64,000 nt of DNA from Alkalihalophilus pseudofirmus OF4 (GCF_000005825.2 NC_013793.1:41030-105029), one strand, 5' to 3'; shown: positions 43,687 through 52,896, numbered from the stretch's first letter. The notes: generated from the letters alone by a model not told the origin. Numbers and translations are program-made.

Positions 43687-44769
43687 GTGCTGAGACAGGC
43701 AGTGGAATTAAAGGCTAAAGTAACCGCTTTAGCCTTATTCCTTAAATATGGTTTACCTGCATTAGTGGTTAGTGGTGCGATCTTTGGCTTACTGTTTGTC
43801 ATCCTATTTAGTGCCGATTCGTTGTTTAATTCTAAACAACAGCCTGACACCATCGGTGGGGGAACGGTAATTGGAGTCAGTGCAGAGGTATTGCAGTATC
43901 AAGGGTTAGTAGAGAGTTTGGCAGCTGAATATGGCATTCCAGAGTACAGTGGCGTTATTCTCGCCATGATGATGCAGGAAAGTGGAGGAAGAGGGAATGA
44001 CCCCATGCAGTCGTCAGAGAGTTTATGTGGCTCCATCGGTTGTATTCAATCTCCTGAAGCCTCTATTGAACAAGGAGTTAAGTACTTTGCTCAGACATTA
44101 GAAAAGGCAGAAGGAGATGTTCGATTAGCCGTGCAGAGTTATAATTTTGGGCTCGGTTTTATTCCTTACGCGTTAGAGCGAGGGGGATACAGTAAAGAGA
44201 ACGCTATAGACTTCTCTATTAAGCAATATGAGAGAGTCAGACACACTGGTAACTATTCATGTATCCGTCCTGAATCGGCAGCTACTGGAGCGTGCTATGG
44301 CGATATATCGTACGTAGATGCTGTTTTCTCTTACTATAATTATGAACAAGGAACAATTGTCGCAGGTGGAGGTTCGTTTGTGACCCCAGTGAATGGTATG
44401 CGTATGACGTCTGATTTTGGATACAGAACGCATCCGATCACGGGAGAACAGCGAATGCACAATGGCATTGACTTTGGCTGCATTAACTATGTGACTCCTA
44501 TCAATGCTGTCACAGATGGACATGTTGTCTTTTCGGGATCACAAGGCGGTTATGGGAATATTGTCATCTTAAAACACGCTCCTGATCTTTACACTGCTTA
44601 TGCCCATAATAGCTCAAATACTGTAAAAACAGGGGATCAAGTGAGAGCAGGGAAACAAATTGGTGTTTGCGGTTCCACTGGTGCAAGCACAGGACCCCAC
44701 TTACATTTAGAATTTCGGAGTACACAAAACGGAGGACACCAAGACCCTAAATCATTCTTAGGACTGTAG
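43687..44769 (+). CDS. Conjugative cell-wall hydrolase: transglycosylase plus M23
   Basis: A 360-residue bifunctional enzyme with a GTG start after AAGGGGTG. One membrane helix lies at about 17-42. A lysozyme-like transglycosylase domain (about 70-205) has the catalytic Glu in MMMQESGGRGND and the fold marker AVQSYNFGLGFI. An M23 endopeptidase domain (about 230-358) has zinc ligands in RMHNGIDFG and GPHLHLEFR. Such enzymes (TcpG, CwlT) open the peptidoglycan for the channel. A 641-bp part is duplicated at 49897-50537. Confidence 0.9.
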   Translation: MLRQAVELKAKVTALALFLKYGLPALVVSGAIFGLLFVILFSADSLFNSKQQPDTIGGGTVIGVSAEVLQYQGLVESLAAEYGIPEYSGVILAMMMQESGGRGNDPMQSSESLCGSIGCIQSPEASIEQGVKYFAQTLEKAEGDVRLAVQSYNFGLGFIPYALERGGYSKENAIDFSIKQYERVRHTGNYSCIRPESAATGACYGDISYVDAVFSYYNYEQGTIVAGGGSFVTPVNGMRMTSDFGYRTHPITGEQRMHNGIDFGCINYVTPINAVTDGHVVFSGSQGGYGNIVILKHAPDLYTAYAHNSSNTVKTGDQVRAGKQIGVCGSTGASTGPHLHLEFRSTQNGGHQDPKSFLGL

Positions 44770-44778
44770 GAGGTAACT

Positions 44779-45342
44779 ATGAAGCAAGACTTTATCTTAA
44801 AGACAATCATCCTCTTTGTTGGCCTTGTTGTTGTGATTGGTGTGTTTATTGGATTTCGTGTGTATGATCAGCAGTTAGCCGAAATTGCACAGCTGCAAGA
44901 GGAAGTGCAACAACAAACGAACCACATTGAGCTACTTGAAAGCTCTAATCAAGCACTAGATGTAGAAGCACAAGAAGATCAATCTACTCAAATGCAGTCG
45001 GCTGTAGAGTCTTTTGTTCGAGCTCTATACGACGTACGAGCAGATAATGAAGAAATGAGACGCAGTGAAGCGGAGTTAGTCATGTCTCAAGACATGTTAG
45101 AACAACACTTCCCCGAAAGGGAAGGACAAGTGGAATACTCAATGGAATATCGAATCAACGAACTGAAGGTGTATCCTTCTCTTCAACAAGAAAGTGCCTT
45201 TGTTGTGATGACTGGTTCTACAGTCAATCTTAATAACAATCAGAGAGAGGATAACCGGATTACAGTAGAAGTGTTCTTGCAGCAAGAAGGAGATCGTTGG
45301 ATTGTCACAGACTTTGATCAATTGTATGCTGAGAATCTATAG
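44779..45342 (+). CDS. Conjugation accessory protein, single helix
   Basis: A 187-residue protein nine bases after the hydrolase gene, with GGAGG before the ATG. There is one N-terminal membrane helix (IILFVGLVVVIGVFIGF), a Gln/Glu coiled coil (about 30-65) and an NTF2-like outer domain from AVESFVRALYDVRADNEEMR to WIVTDFDQLY. The layout is a small version of VirB8/TcpC-like subunits. It is the last structural gene of the operon. Confidence 0.75.
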   Translation: MKQDFILKTIILFVGLVVVIGVFIGFRVYDQQLAEIAQLQEEVQQQTNHIELLESSNQALDVEAQEDQSTQMQSAVESFVRALYDVRADNEEMRRSEAELVMSQDMLEQHFPEREGQVEYSMEYRINELKVYPSLQQESAFVVMTGSTVNLNNNQREDNRITVEVFLQQEGDRWIVTDFDQLYAENL

Positions 45343-45367
45343 AATAAAGGGATGAGGGGTGCATCAA

Positions 45368-45640
45368 ATGAAAAGTACAGGTATTGTACGTAAAGTAGAT
45401 GAGTTAGGGCGTGTGGTGATTCCTAAAGAATTAAGAAAGGTTTTTGACATACACGAAAGAGATCCAATGGAGGTTTTTGTAGATGGTGATAAGATCATTC
45501 TACAAAAATACAAGCCAAACATGACTTGTGATGTGACTGGTGAAGTTTCAGAAGAAAATGAAGTGTTCCTTGATGGCAAACTGGTATTAAGTCCTGAAGG
45601 GAAGAAGCAGCTTAAAGAAAAATTAAAAGGACTTGCTTAA
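45368..45640 (+). CDS. abrB: AbrB-family transition-state regulator
   Basis: A 90-residue protein starting MKSTGIVRKVDELGRVVIPK at ATG 45368 (GAGGGGTG nine bases before). The N-terminal 50 residues are the AbrB swapped-hairpin DNA-binding domain (LRKVFDIHERDPMEVFVDGD, then KIILQKY). The C-terminal multimerisation half has CDVTGEVSEENEVFLDGKLV. It is slightly shorter than AbrB (94) and Abh (92). AbrB proteins repress genes in growing cells, so this copy could time transfer. It ends at a strong terminator, then a duplicate of its 3' part. Confidence 0.9.
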   Translation: MKSTGIVRKVDELGRVVIPKELRKVFDIHERDPMEVFVDGDKIILQKYKPNMTCDVTGEVSEENEVFLDGKLVLSPEGKKQLKEKLKGLA

Positions 45641-45669
45641 AAACGCATACAAGGCAATAGAAAGACAAA

Positions 45670-45698
45670 GAGACCCCAACAATGTGTGTTGGGGTCTC
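45670..45698. terminator. Conjugation operon terminator
   Basis: GAGACCCCAACA and TGTTGGGGTCTC pair perfectly around ATGTG; 30 bp past abrB. Confidence 0.85.
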
Positions 45699-45736
45699 CC
45701 GTTCTTACGTTAATGATTGGTACAATTACCCGCTAA

Positions 45737-45835
45737 GAAGTTTCAGAAGAAAATGAAGTGTTCCTTGATGGCAAACTAGTATTAAGTCCTGAAGGGAAGA
45801 AACAACTAAAAGAAAAATTAACAGAACTTGCTTAA
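45737..45835 (+). pseudogene. Duplicated 3' end of abrB
   Basis: These 99 bases repeat 45542-45640 with few changes, from GAAGTTTCAGAAGAAAATG to the stop codon. The reading frame EVSEENEVFLDGKLVLSPEG is kept, so it is likely what remains of a second, recombined abrB gene. Confidence 0.85.
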
Positions 45836-45889
45836 TAGGGTATAGCCAAATATTCAAAACAAGATATGTTACTGTCAATAATCCCCTAC

Positions 45890-45932
45890 AAAAAGACGAT
45901 CTCTCTTTTAATTAGGAGGATCGTCTTTTTTG
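45890..45932. terminator. Hairpin terminator
   Basis: AAAAAGACGATC and GATCGTCTTTTT form a 12-bp stem around a 17-base loop between the abrB remnant and the convergent gene at 46006. Confidence 0.8.
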
Positions 45933-46005
45933 ATTGTACAATTCAATAATTGAAACTAGGCAATTTTTTATTTTAAATAATAAAAATATAAAACCCTCTT
46001 ACTTT

Positions 46006-46779
46006 TTAGTCTATTATTTCAAAACTAGTTTCTAGTTTAAATTGATCTAATACAGTTAAACCGTCTACATCATATAGTGGGATATAAATATCTAGACTAT
46101 TGTCATCTGCATAATCTAATGCTTCTTCAATAGATACCGGATTCGGAGCTAAATCATTTGATTTAACATATCCTTCAATACCATTAATACCTACTGCTGA
46201 AATGAGTTCTGGTTCATCTCCAATTGTAAACTCTGAGAATGAAGAACCATAAGTTTGTCCATTTTCATTTACTTCATATTCTGTTTGTAACATTAATTCA
46301 ATGATTTCTGGTGAAAGCTCATTTTCTGAGTTCATTGTAGATAAAGTTCTCATTGGGGAGCGATAACCATTATAACTAGTATAGCCATTTCCATTATAAA
46401 ATTGAGCTCTAGAATAAGCATAATATGTTCCTTTTGTTGTAAGTCTTGGTGATTCCACAACAAAAGCTTTTATTGCTTGGCTATTATATGTCATAGTACT
46501 AGATGTTCTTAGACTTCCTGCTGAATTATATAAGCGTGCTTGTCCACCCATATATCCAGTCGGTACATTTGTATTTGCTCTGATTGTAGAACGTGCTTCA
46601 ATTGTGCTAAGATTACGGATTGTCACTGTAGAATTAAACTCATAGGTAAAACCGTTAATTCTCGGAGTCTTGTAAAACTCTGATGATGAACCTAGTACTG
46701 TGGATGAAAAAGTTGTGAAGATTAGCAGCATAGAAAACATGGACACCAAGATAGGAAATAAACACTTTTTCTTTTTCAA
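46006..46779 (-). CDS. Secreted protein with GQTYG domain
   Basis: A 257-residue exported protein: signal MKKKKCLFPILVSMFSMLLI, cleavage near VLGSS. Residues 35-150 are a Ser/Thr/Asn/Tyr-rich beta domain (YNSAGSLRTSSTMTYNSQ). Residues 165-255 form a separate acidic domain starting YEVNENGQTYGSSF and passing through ELISAVGINGIEGYV. The second domain is clearly related to the product of the next gene (NEQGQTYGKAP, DLIMAEGEDGVIGYV). The two genes are adjacent and in the same direction. No enzymatic motif is seen. Confidence 0.75.
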   Translation of the reverse strand: MKKKKCLFPILVSMFSMLLIFTTFSSTVLGSSSEFYKTPRINGFTYEFNSTVTIRNLSTIEARSTIRANTNVPTGYMGGQARLYNSAGSLRTSSTMTYNSQAIKAFVVESPRLTTKGTYYAYSRAQFYNGNGYTSYNGYRSPMRTLSTMNSENELSPEIIELMLQTEYEVNENGQTYGSSFSEFTIGDEPELISAVGINGIEGYVKSNDLAPNPVSIEEALDYADDNSLDIYIPLYDVDGLTVLDQFKLETSFEIID

Positions 46780-46800
46780 AAGTGTTTCCCCCTACAATTT

Positions 46801-47208
46801 CTATTGAATTAACCCTGTACCAGAAGGGTAGATTCTAAATTCACCAACTACAGTTTTACCATCATATTCAAACAATGGAATTGATCTATATCCTTCTCTT
46901 TCAATTTCTTTTTGATCTTCTATAGATTGATTAGGAGTAGAGTTATTATTATCTAAGTCAATAGCTCGAACATAACCAATAACACCATCTTCACCTTCTG
47001 CCATAATTAAATCAGGTTCTTTAACTGGCCCTTCTGAATATGGTGCTTTCCCATAAGTTTGACCTTGTTCATTAATAGGGTAATCTGGTGACTCATCAGT
47101 TAAATCTGAATGCTCATCGGAATGTTGTGTGTTTGAAAAGCTTAAGTATAAACCAATAGAAATACTAATTATTCCAACTAATCCTATAAAAATGAGACTT
47201 TTTTTCAT
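46801..47208 (-). CDS. Membrane-anchored GQTYG-domain protein
   Basis: A 135-residue protein with an N-terminal hydrophobic helix (LIFIGLVGIISISIGLYLSF) that serves as anchor or signal, then the GQTYG domain shared with the downstream gene at 46006. Conserved features of the pair are N-E-x-G-Q-T-Y-G, a D/E-L-I-x-A stretch, G-V/I-x-G-Y-V and an I-P-L-x-x-x-D-G end. The gap to 46779 is 21 bp, so they are co-transcribed. The domain occurs in Bacillus proteins without known function. Confidence 0.75.
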   Translation of the reverse strand: MKKSLIFIGLVGIISISIGLYLSFSNTQHSDEHSDLTDESPDYPINEQGQTYGKAPYSEGPVKEPDLIMAEGEDGVIGYVRAIDLDNNNSTPNQSIEDQKEIEREGYRSIPLFEYDGKTVVGEFRIYPSGTGLIQ

Positions 47209-47617
47209 CTAACTCAGTCCTTTCTGTTTGCAAATAAATATTTTTGGAAATTATTTACTTTATTTGATTTTATACCCATATTTCAAATAGTACAGTTCTA
47301 TTTATTTTATTTTCAAAACCCCCCCCACCTTCACCTTTTTTTGCTTCATATCTTTTTTAGAAACTTAGATACATCCTCGTTATTTAAAACAACATATTAG
47401 TGCCGTCTATGTTTTCCATGTCTATCATCTTTTTTATTCATTCGTGATGAGTAATAAAAACCCTTGAAAATAGATGAAAGTAGTTTAATTGAGAGCTTAA
47501 AGTTATTTTAGAAAATATTGAAAAAAATGTATTTTAATATTATATTAAATTAGTGTTATAACGAATTGAAAATCTATTTGAGGAGGAATCTATTATTTGA
47601 GTTAGGGGTTGGTTTTT
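47209..47617. other. Divergent promoter region
   Basis: About 400 AT-rich bases between divergent genes, with a run of eight C at about 47320. No gene is seen. It includes the promoter at 47518-47546. Confidence 0.5.
47518..47546 (+). promoter_or_regulatory. Promoter of protease-toxin operon
   Basis: TTGAAA and TATATT separated by 17 bp fit a sigma-A promoter, 72 bp before the protease start. A GAGGAGG site at 47580 precedes a two-codon reading frame before the gene itself. Confidence 0.55.
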
Positions 47618-48544
47618 ATGAAGATAATCATATCAGTATTATTATCCTTGTTATTTATTGGTCTTATAAGTTGGTTTTACAATGGGTATGAAGAAACTCC
47701 TGCTATTTCTAACATAGAGACAGACGGTCAAATTTATCCTTGGGGATTGAAAGCTATTGGTGTCAATGATTCAATTAATTCTCTTCCTAAGAAAACGATT
47801 AAAGTTGCCGTTTTGGACAGTGGAATCTATCGGGAACATGAAGACTTGACAGGGAAAGTTGTTGCAGAATTCAATGCTATTAATCCGGGGGAACCAGTTG
47901 TAGATGATTTTGGGCATGGAACTGCGATCGCTGGAATTATAGCGGCCAATGACAATAACATTGGAATTGTTGGAGTCACACCAAATGTTGAACTTTATGA
48001 TGTGAAAGTCTTAGATGAGACAGGAAGGGGAGATGCAGAGAACTTAGTTTCTGCAATAGAGTGGTGTATATCTCAAGAGGTAGATGTAATAAATGTCAGT
48101 TTTGGTTATCAGTCTGAGAGCTTAGTATTGAAAAGAGCGATTAATAATGCTTTAGGTTCCGGTATTATTATTGTAGCCGCATCTGGTAATACATACGGAA
48201 TGGGTGTAGACTTCCCCGCAAAATATGAGGATGTTTTTTCTATTACGGCAGTTGACCAAAATTTAGTAAGAGTTAACTCATCTGCTAAGGGGAAGATTGA
48301 CTTTGCAGCCCCGGGAATAGATATCTTATCTACCGACCGTGAAGGTGGATATTCTCAATTTGAAGGCACATCTTTTGCAACAGCTTATGCTTCTGGTTTC
48401 ATCGCTAGAATTTTACAACATTATTCAAAAGAACTGAGTCATGAGGAAATTAAAGATTTGCTAATAGAAAACACTGTAGAACTTGACGGAGGAAATGCTC
48501 CTTCCATCGAGTACGGTTACGGGCTTTTAAAATTAAATAATTGA
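47618..48544 (+). CDS. Subtilisin-family (S8) serine protease
   Basis: A 308-residue protease starting at ATG 47618. One N-terminal hydrophobic segment (IIISVLLSLLFIGLISWFY) acts as signal or anchor, and there is only a short pro-region. The catalytic triad is present: Asp in VAVLDSGIY (about 66), His in GHGTAIAGIIA (about 100), Ser in EGTSFATAYASG (about 251), with the oxyanion Asn in AASGNTYG. It is followed after 10 bases by a probable toxin gene, so it may process or release that toxin. This link is inferred from operon order. Confidence 0.9.
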   Translation: MKIIISVLLSLLFIGLISWFYNGYEETPAISNIETDGQIYPWGLKAIGVNDSINSLPKKTIKVAVLDSGIYREHEDLTGKVVAEFNAINPGEPVVDDFGHGTAIAGIIAANDNNIGIVGVTPNVELYDVKVLDETGRGDAENLVSAIEWCISQEVDVINVSFGYQSESLVLKRAINNALGSGIIIVAASGNTYGMGVDFPAKYEDVFSITAVDQNLVRVNSSAKGKIDFAAPGIDILSTDREGGYSQFEGTSFATAYASGFIARILQHYSKELSHEEIKDLLIENTVELDGGNAPSIEYGYGLLKLNN

Positions 48545-48554
48545 GGTGCTATTA

Positions 48555-49364
48555 ATGAATAAATATATAATTAGATTATTAATTTTCTTTATGATTTTCC
48601 CTTTACTACCAAATTATAATGTTGTAAAGGCATCGACTGAAACTGATGATCATTATCAGCAGGAGCTGGTAAAAGAGTTTGAAAAAGATTTAGAATATCA
48701 GCTAGGTCAAGAAATTTCAAAAGAAATCAATACTGATATCAAGTTAACTAGTGAGGAAATTGTAATTGAGATAGGTTTAGAAGAGGAAGCTGTCTCAGTT
48801 GATGTAGTTATGGATTTCGAAACGGAATTATTCACAGTTGAAAGTGATGTATTAGAAGATGATAATATAGTTACTAATACGATCTATGATGTTATTGTTC
48901 ACGAGTCTGAAGAAGATGTATTTATTGCTACCTTTGTCAATCAGGAAAGTGGAGAAATTTATGACATGGATACTACTGAACTTGAGGCATCTGCTCTGCC
49001 CCTAGTAATTGTTGCAGCTGTTGCTAGGCATGGTATTCAATATGCAATTAAAAAATATGGGAAAAAAGCCGCTCAAAACGCTGTTTCTAGTAGAAGTTTT
49101 AACACTGTCTTGTCCTCTGTAAAGAATATAGATGCAAATAAAAGAGCTCATATATTGGCGAATAAGCACGACTGGCACAAAGTAACAAAAAATAATTGGA
49201 CTGATGTATCTAAGGTAATGTCTCATGTAATGAGATACGGTAAAGAATCTGCTTATGGTAGTGCAAGAAAGAAAACATTGTCTATGAGTGGACAAACTGT
49301 CACCGTAACCTTTACAAGAGTGAACGGTCAAGTGAGAATAAGTAATGGATGGGTGAATAAATGA
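48555..49364 (+). CDS. SAR2788-like secreted toxin
   Basis: A 269-residue protein from ATG 48555 (GAGGTG before it). The signal peptide ends near VVKA. An acidic middle domain (IVIEIGLEEEAVSVDVVMDF) is followed by a hydrophobic hinge (ALPLVIVAAVARHGIQYAIK), then a basic C-terminal domain: NIDANKRAHILANKHDWHKV, WTDVSKVMSHVMRYGKESAY and VRISNGWVNK. This resembles the SAR2788 family of putative toxins, in which the C-terminal domain with a H-I-L-x-x-K-H-x-W motif is the active part, perhaps an RNase. The next gene overlaps by four bases and has the profile of an immunity gene. Confidence 0.75.
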   Translation: MNKYIIRLLIFFMIFPLLPNYNVVKASTETDDHYQQELVKEFEKDLEYQLGQEISKEINTDIKLTSEEIVIEIGLEEEAVSVDVVMDFETELFTVESDVLEDDNIVTNTIYDVIVHESEEDVFIATFVNQESGEIYDMDTTELEASALPLVIVAAVARHGIQYAIKKYGKKAAQNAVSSRSFNTVLSSVKNIDANKRAHILANKHDWHKVTKNNWTDVSKVMSHVMRYGKESAYGSARKKTLSMSGQTVTVTFTRVNGQVRISNGWVNK

Positions 49365-49798
49365 TGAAAGATCAGTTAGAAAGTTATATCTTATCAGGTC
49401 AGTATTCTGAAGCCAAAGAAATATTTGAAAATACAGAGTATCAGATTTTTTATGATAACCTTCTTGATATAACGTTTAACAATCAGAACATCTCAAACTA
49501 TACATTTGTGGTTTATCTTTTACTAGAAGAGAACCACGAGCGGCTACATGATCTGGCATATATATTATTATCACAGCCACTATGTCATATGGAAGGTGCT
49601 TATGCATCATCTGTCTTCCATGCGAGAACGGCTGTTAAATTAAATGGTTTTAAAGAAGTAAGATATATGGAGAATATTTTATTTTTAAATACAATTCCTG
49701 ATTGTGTAGTTAGTGATGAAGAAGCTAAAGATATAAGTGAAAAAATTCTTTCTATAGACCCTAATCATGAGATAGCATTGGATATTTTAAAAGGTTAA
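49361..49798 (+). CDS. Probable immunity protein
   Basis: A 145-residue soluble, acidic, helical protein whose ATG overlaps the toxin stop. It begins MMKDQLESYILSGQYSEAKE and carries short helical repeats (LHDLAYILLSQPLCHMEGAY and ASSVFHARTAVKLNGFKEVR). There is no signal peptide, so it stays in the cytoplasm, as expected for an immunity protein. Small acidic helical proteins with translational coupling behind SAR2788-type toxins are typical. No family name is certain. A terminator follows. Confidence 0.7.
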   Translation: MMKDQLESYILSGQYSEAKEIFENTEYQIFYDNLLDITFNNQNISNYTFVVYLLLEENHERLHDLAYILLSQPLCHMEGAYASSVFHARTAVKLNGFKEVRYMENILFLNTIPDCVVSDEEAKDISEKILSIDPNHEIALDILKG

Positions 49799-49824
49799 TA
49801 GTTTAATAACAGTTGTAATTATGT

Positions 49825-49862
49825 TAAAGGACTTTCTCTATGATGAGAAGGTCTTTTTAATT
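49825..49862 (+). terminator. Operon terminator
   Basis: AAAGGACTTTCTC and GAGAAGGTCTTTTT pair around TATGAT, 27 bp past the immunity gene. Confidence 0.7.
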
Positions 49863-49896
49863 TTTCTATATTTCTAACTCTAAAAAAGGTGTCAAA

Positions 49897-50537
49897 AGTA
49901 GAGAGTTTGGCAGCTGAATATGGGATTCCAGAGTACAGTGGCGTTATTCTTGCGATGATGATGCAGGAAAGCGGAGGTAGAGGGAATGACCCCATGCAGT
50001 CGTCTGAGAGTTTGTGTGGCTCCATTGGGTGTATTCAATCGCCTGAAGCTTCTATTGAACAAGGGGTTAAGTACTTTGCTCAAATACTAGAAAGCGCAGA
50101 GGGGGATGTTCGATTAGCGGTACAAAGCTATAATTTTGGTCTAGGTTTTATCCCTTATGCGTTAGATCGAGGGGGGTACAGTAAAGAGACCGCTATAGAC
50201 TTCTCTATTAAGCAATATGAGAGAGTCAGATACACAGGGAACTATTCATGTATCCGTCCTGAGTCGGCAGCTACAGGGGCTTGCTATGGCGATATTGGCT
50301 ATGTATATGCTGTTTTCTCTTATTATAATTATGAACAAGGAACAATTGTCGCAGGTGGAGGTTCGTTTGTGACCCCAGTAAATGGTATGCGTATGACGTC
50401 TGATTTTGGGATGAGAACGCATCCGATCACGGGAGAACAGCGAATGCACAATGGCATTGACTTTGGCTGCATTAACTATGTGACGCCTATCAATGCTGTC
50501 ACAGACGGACATGTGGTCTTTTCGGGATCACAAGGCG
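49897..50537 (+). pseudogene. Partial duplicate of conjugative wall hydrolase
   Basis: These 641 bases copy 43908-44548 with scattered changes, mainly silent. They cover the whole transglycosylase domain and the first part of M23. The membrane anchor and the last 75 residues, including the HLHLEF zinc site, are missing. The frame stays open to 50581. The sharp ends at AGTAGAGAG and ACAAGGCG, with no target duplication seen, suggest recombination rather than transposition. A product would lack export signals. Confidence 0.9.
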
Positions 50538-50691
50538 TTTTTATAGAAAAACATTTTTACCTAATCAAAAATATAAAGTAGAAATGAAGCAATATCAAAG
50601 TGTTAAAAGAGATATATTTAAGGATTGTAAAAGCATCCAGGATTACATAGATAAAGGATTACTGTGACTGCTAGAATAAAGTGTACAGTTT
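50538..50691. other. Junction with small coding remnant
   Basis: A short frame reads RKTFLPNQKYKVEMKQYQSV and KRDIFKDCKSIQDYIDKGLL before a stop. It is unrelated to the genes on either side and not recognised. Confidence 0.35.
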
Positions 50692-52152
50692 TTGCTTGAT
50701 AAGATGAAATTACCCGAGGAAATATGTAATGAATTATTCTCAAGCAAAACATTTGATCAAAGTATGACTGCTAAAATGTTGAAAGATCTTGAAGCTATTG
50801 GAGTTGAAGAGTTATTTGATATTAACCCAGACGTAACTGAATGGTTTGAAAACCTTGGGGGTATTTCATCAAATGTATCTCATAGGTTGCCAAAACTCCT
50901 ATTGATATCTGATAAATCTAAGGGAGAAGAACTGTCTTCTAATAATGGCGCCTTAATGCAAACCCTCAAGCAGCTTTTTGAAGATGTTAGAAATGAATCA
51001 GATAATTTCCGGCAAGCACAACACTATTTAGACCAGCTTGCTAAAGAATTGAACCCTGATGACGATGAAAGTGAATTTGCTAGTTTATTATCAGATTTAA
51101 ATAGAGTAGTTGGGGATGTTTTCCCAGAAACGGGATTTTTGGCTAAAGCAAATTTGTCCAATGCTGATAAAGTAATAACTCCTAATTTTGATGTTAAGTT
51201 AGGAAGTAATATCCATACTACTGTAGATTATCAAGGAGCAGGTGTGATACGATCTGCCGTCTTCGCTATGCTTAGATATAGAAGTATTAGAGAAAACAAC
51301 AAAAAAAAACGTTCCAGTGAATACATTAGACCATTACTTATAGCTTTTGAAGAACCCGAAATATATTTACATCCACAAGCTGCGAAACAGATGAGAGATA
51401 CGATTTATGACCTTTCACTCGAAGATAACAATCAAATAATCTGTACTACTCATTCTCCATACATGATAGATTTAAGTAGGAAAGCGAATCAGATTTTAAA
51501 TTCTTTTCATTTAGAAGACCATGAGATAGACCACGATGGTACTAAAAGAAATGTAGACATAGTTGTTTGCAATCCATTTAATGTTAGTAAAGCTTTTATC
51601 AATTTATTGGATGATGATAAGTCGTATATCAAAATGTTACTTAAGATTGATGATGATATAAGTAAAGTATTTTTCTCGAGAAATGTTTTAATAATTGAAG
51701 GAGACACAGAAGAAGTAGTTATACGTGAAACGCTATCTAGGATGCCGAACGAATTATATAAAGAGTTCTCTTATAATTGGGAGGTAGTTAGAGCAAGGGG
51801 GAAAGCTACGATTATATCACTCGTAAAATATCTAAGAGCTTTAGGTATAACACCATTTGTTATTCATGATCGAGATAAGGATACAGAAAAAGCTTACTCA
51901 TTTAACCAACCAATTCTAGATGCTGTAGGGGATAACTCCAAGGTTATTGTACTAAGAGAATGTATGGAGGACCTTCTTGGTTACACTGCCCCAAGCAATA
52001 ATAAGCCGTTTAAGGCGTATCAATTCATTAATGATACATGGGGAGATAACTGGGAAGACATTAATCCGGAATGGAAATCTATAATAGAGCGTTTGATTTT
52101 CAACGGAGACATCGCATATGATGAAGTAGCATCTTCCTCAGAGATCACTTAA
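50692..52152 (+). pseudogene. OLD-family nuclease lacking N-terminal ATPase half
   Basis: A 486-codon frame with a doubtful TTG start and no ribosome site. It contains an ABC-type signature region (VDYQGAGVIRSAVFAMLRYR), Walker B in LLIAFEEPEIYLHPQ, the switch His in ICTTHSPYMIDLS, and then a TOPRIM nuclease domain with NVLIIEGDTEEVVI and FVIHDRDKDTE. The Walker A P-loop, which would lie in the first 50 residues of an OLD protein, is missing. The gene was cut at its 5' side, next to the hydrolase duplicate. OLD nucleases act in phage defence, so this is a broken defence gene. Confidence 0.78.
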
Positions 52153-52177
52153 AAATCATATAGACATATATCATCTT

Positions 52178-52219
52178 AAGAAAACCTCGTTTCCTTTCCT
52201 GTGAAAACGAGGTTTTCTT
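52178..52219. terminator. Hairpin terminator
   Basis: AAGAAAACCTCGTTT and AAACGAGGTTTTCTT pair perfectly around 12 bases, 26 bp past the OLD remnant. Confidence 0.85.
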
Positions 52220-52235
52220 ATGTCAATTATACTTG

Positions 52236-52490
52236 GGAGTCAAATTCGTCCCGAACCGCCAGCATCCCGCACATGGATTTGCCGGCCGGAGTATTTGTAT
52301 CGATCCGGTCCTGGATACTGATTAACTTCACGCCCATTTCCTTCAACTGATCCGATAACGTAAACAGCTGCTTTCCGATTGTGTCAATCGGTCCAGTTTG
52401 TAGATCATGAATGAGTTACCGGAACGGAATGTATCCAAAGCTCTTGTGAGTTCCGGTCGCATATCGTGAGTTCCCGACATTTTCTTCTGA
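52236..52490 (-). pseudogene. Serine resolvase fragment
   Basis: The minus-strand translation KMSGTHDMRPELTRALDTFR, SGNSFMIYKLDRLT, then after a shift QLKEMGVKLISIQDRIDTN and TPAGKSMCGMLAV matches the catalytic-domain part of Tn3-type resolvases. The catalytic Ser end and the DNA-binding end are missing. The DNA is GC-richer than its surroundings, so it came from a different donor than tnpR at 20512. Confidence 0.7.
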
Positions 52491-52529
52491 AAAATCCTCT
52501 CACACCCTTATTTGTCCATTGGGTTAACC

Positions 52530-52700
52530 TGAAGATTGTTATTTAAAATAATATATTGCGTAGTTTTAAGTATTGAATTTCACAATGAAAATGGCAATCT
52601 TCCTAGGAAAAGAGAGATAGCCATTTATTTATTAGCTTGTTGTTCAATGTATCGCTTAAAATATGCGCAAAAAGCCACCGTAAATAACACACCATTTTTT
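52530..52700. repeat. Dispersed element, copy 1
   Basis: The segments TTATTTAAAATAATATATTG at 52539 and AAAATATGCGCAAAAAGCCA at 52659 recur at 54715 and 54997 in the same order and orientation. The first copy lacks the middle of the second and looks like a deleted or non-autonomous version. Confidence 0.6.
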
Positions 52701-52896
52701 CAATGGTGCTTTTAACATTCCAAAAACTATCGTTTATAGTAAGTAATCACTTTAAAATAGAGAAAAACTTATAACATTAATTTAATAAACGGAGAATTAT
52801 ATGTACACTTATATTATAAAATTGGATTTTTATGGTATTATTGGTTTGTTGTTTTAGTGTTATAGCATTTAATTATATTTTTGGAGATGATAACAA

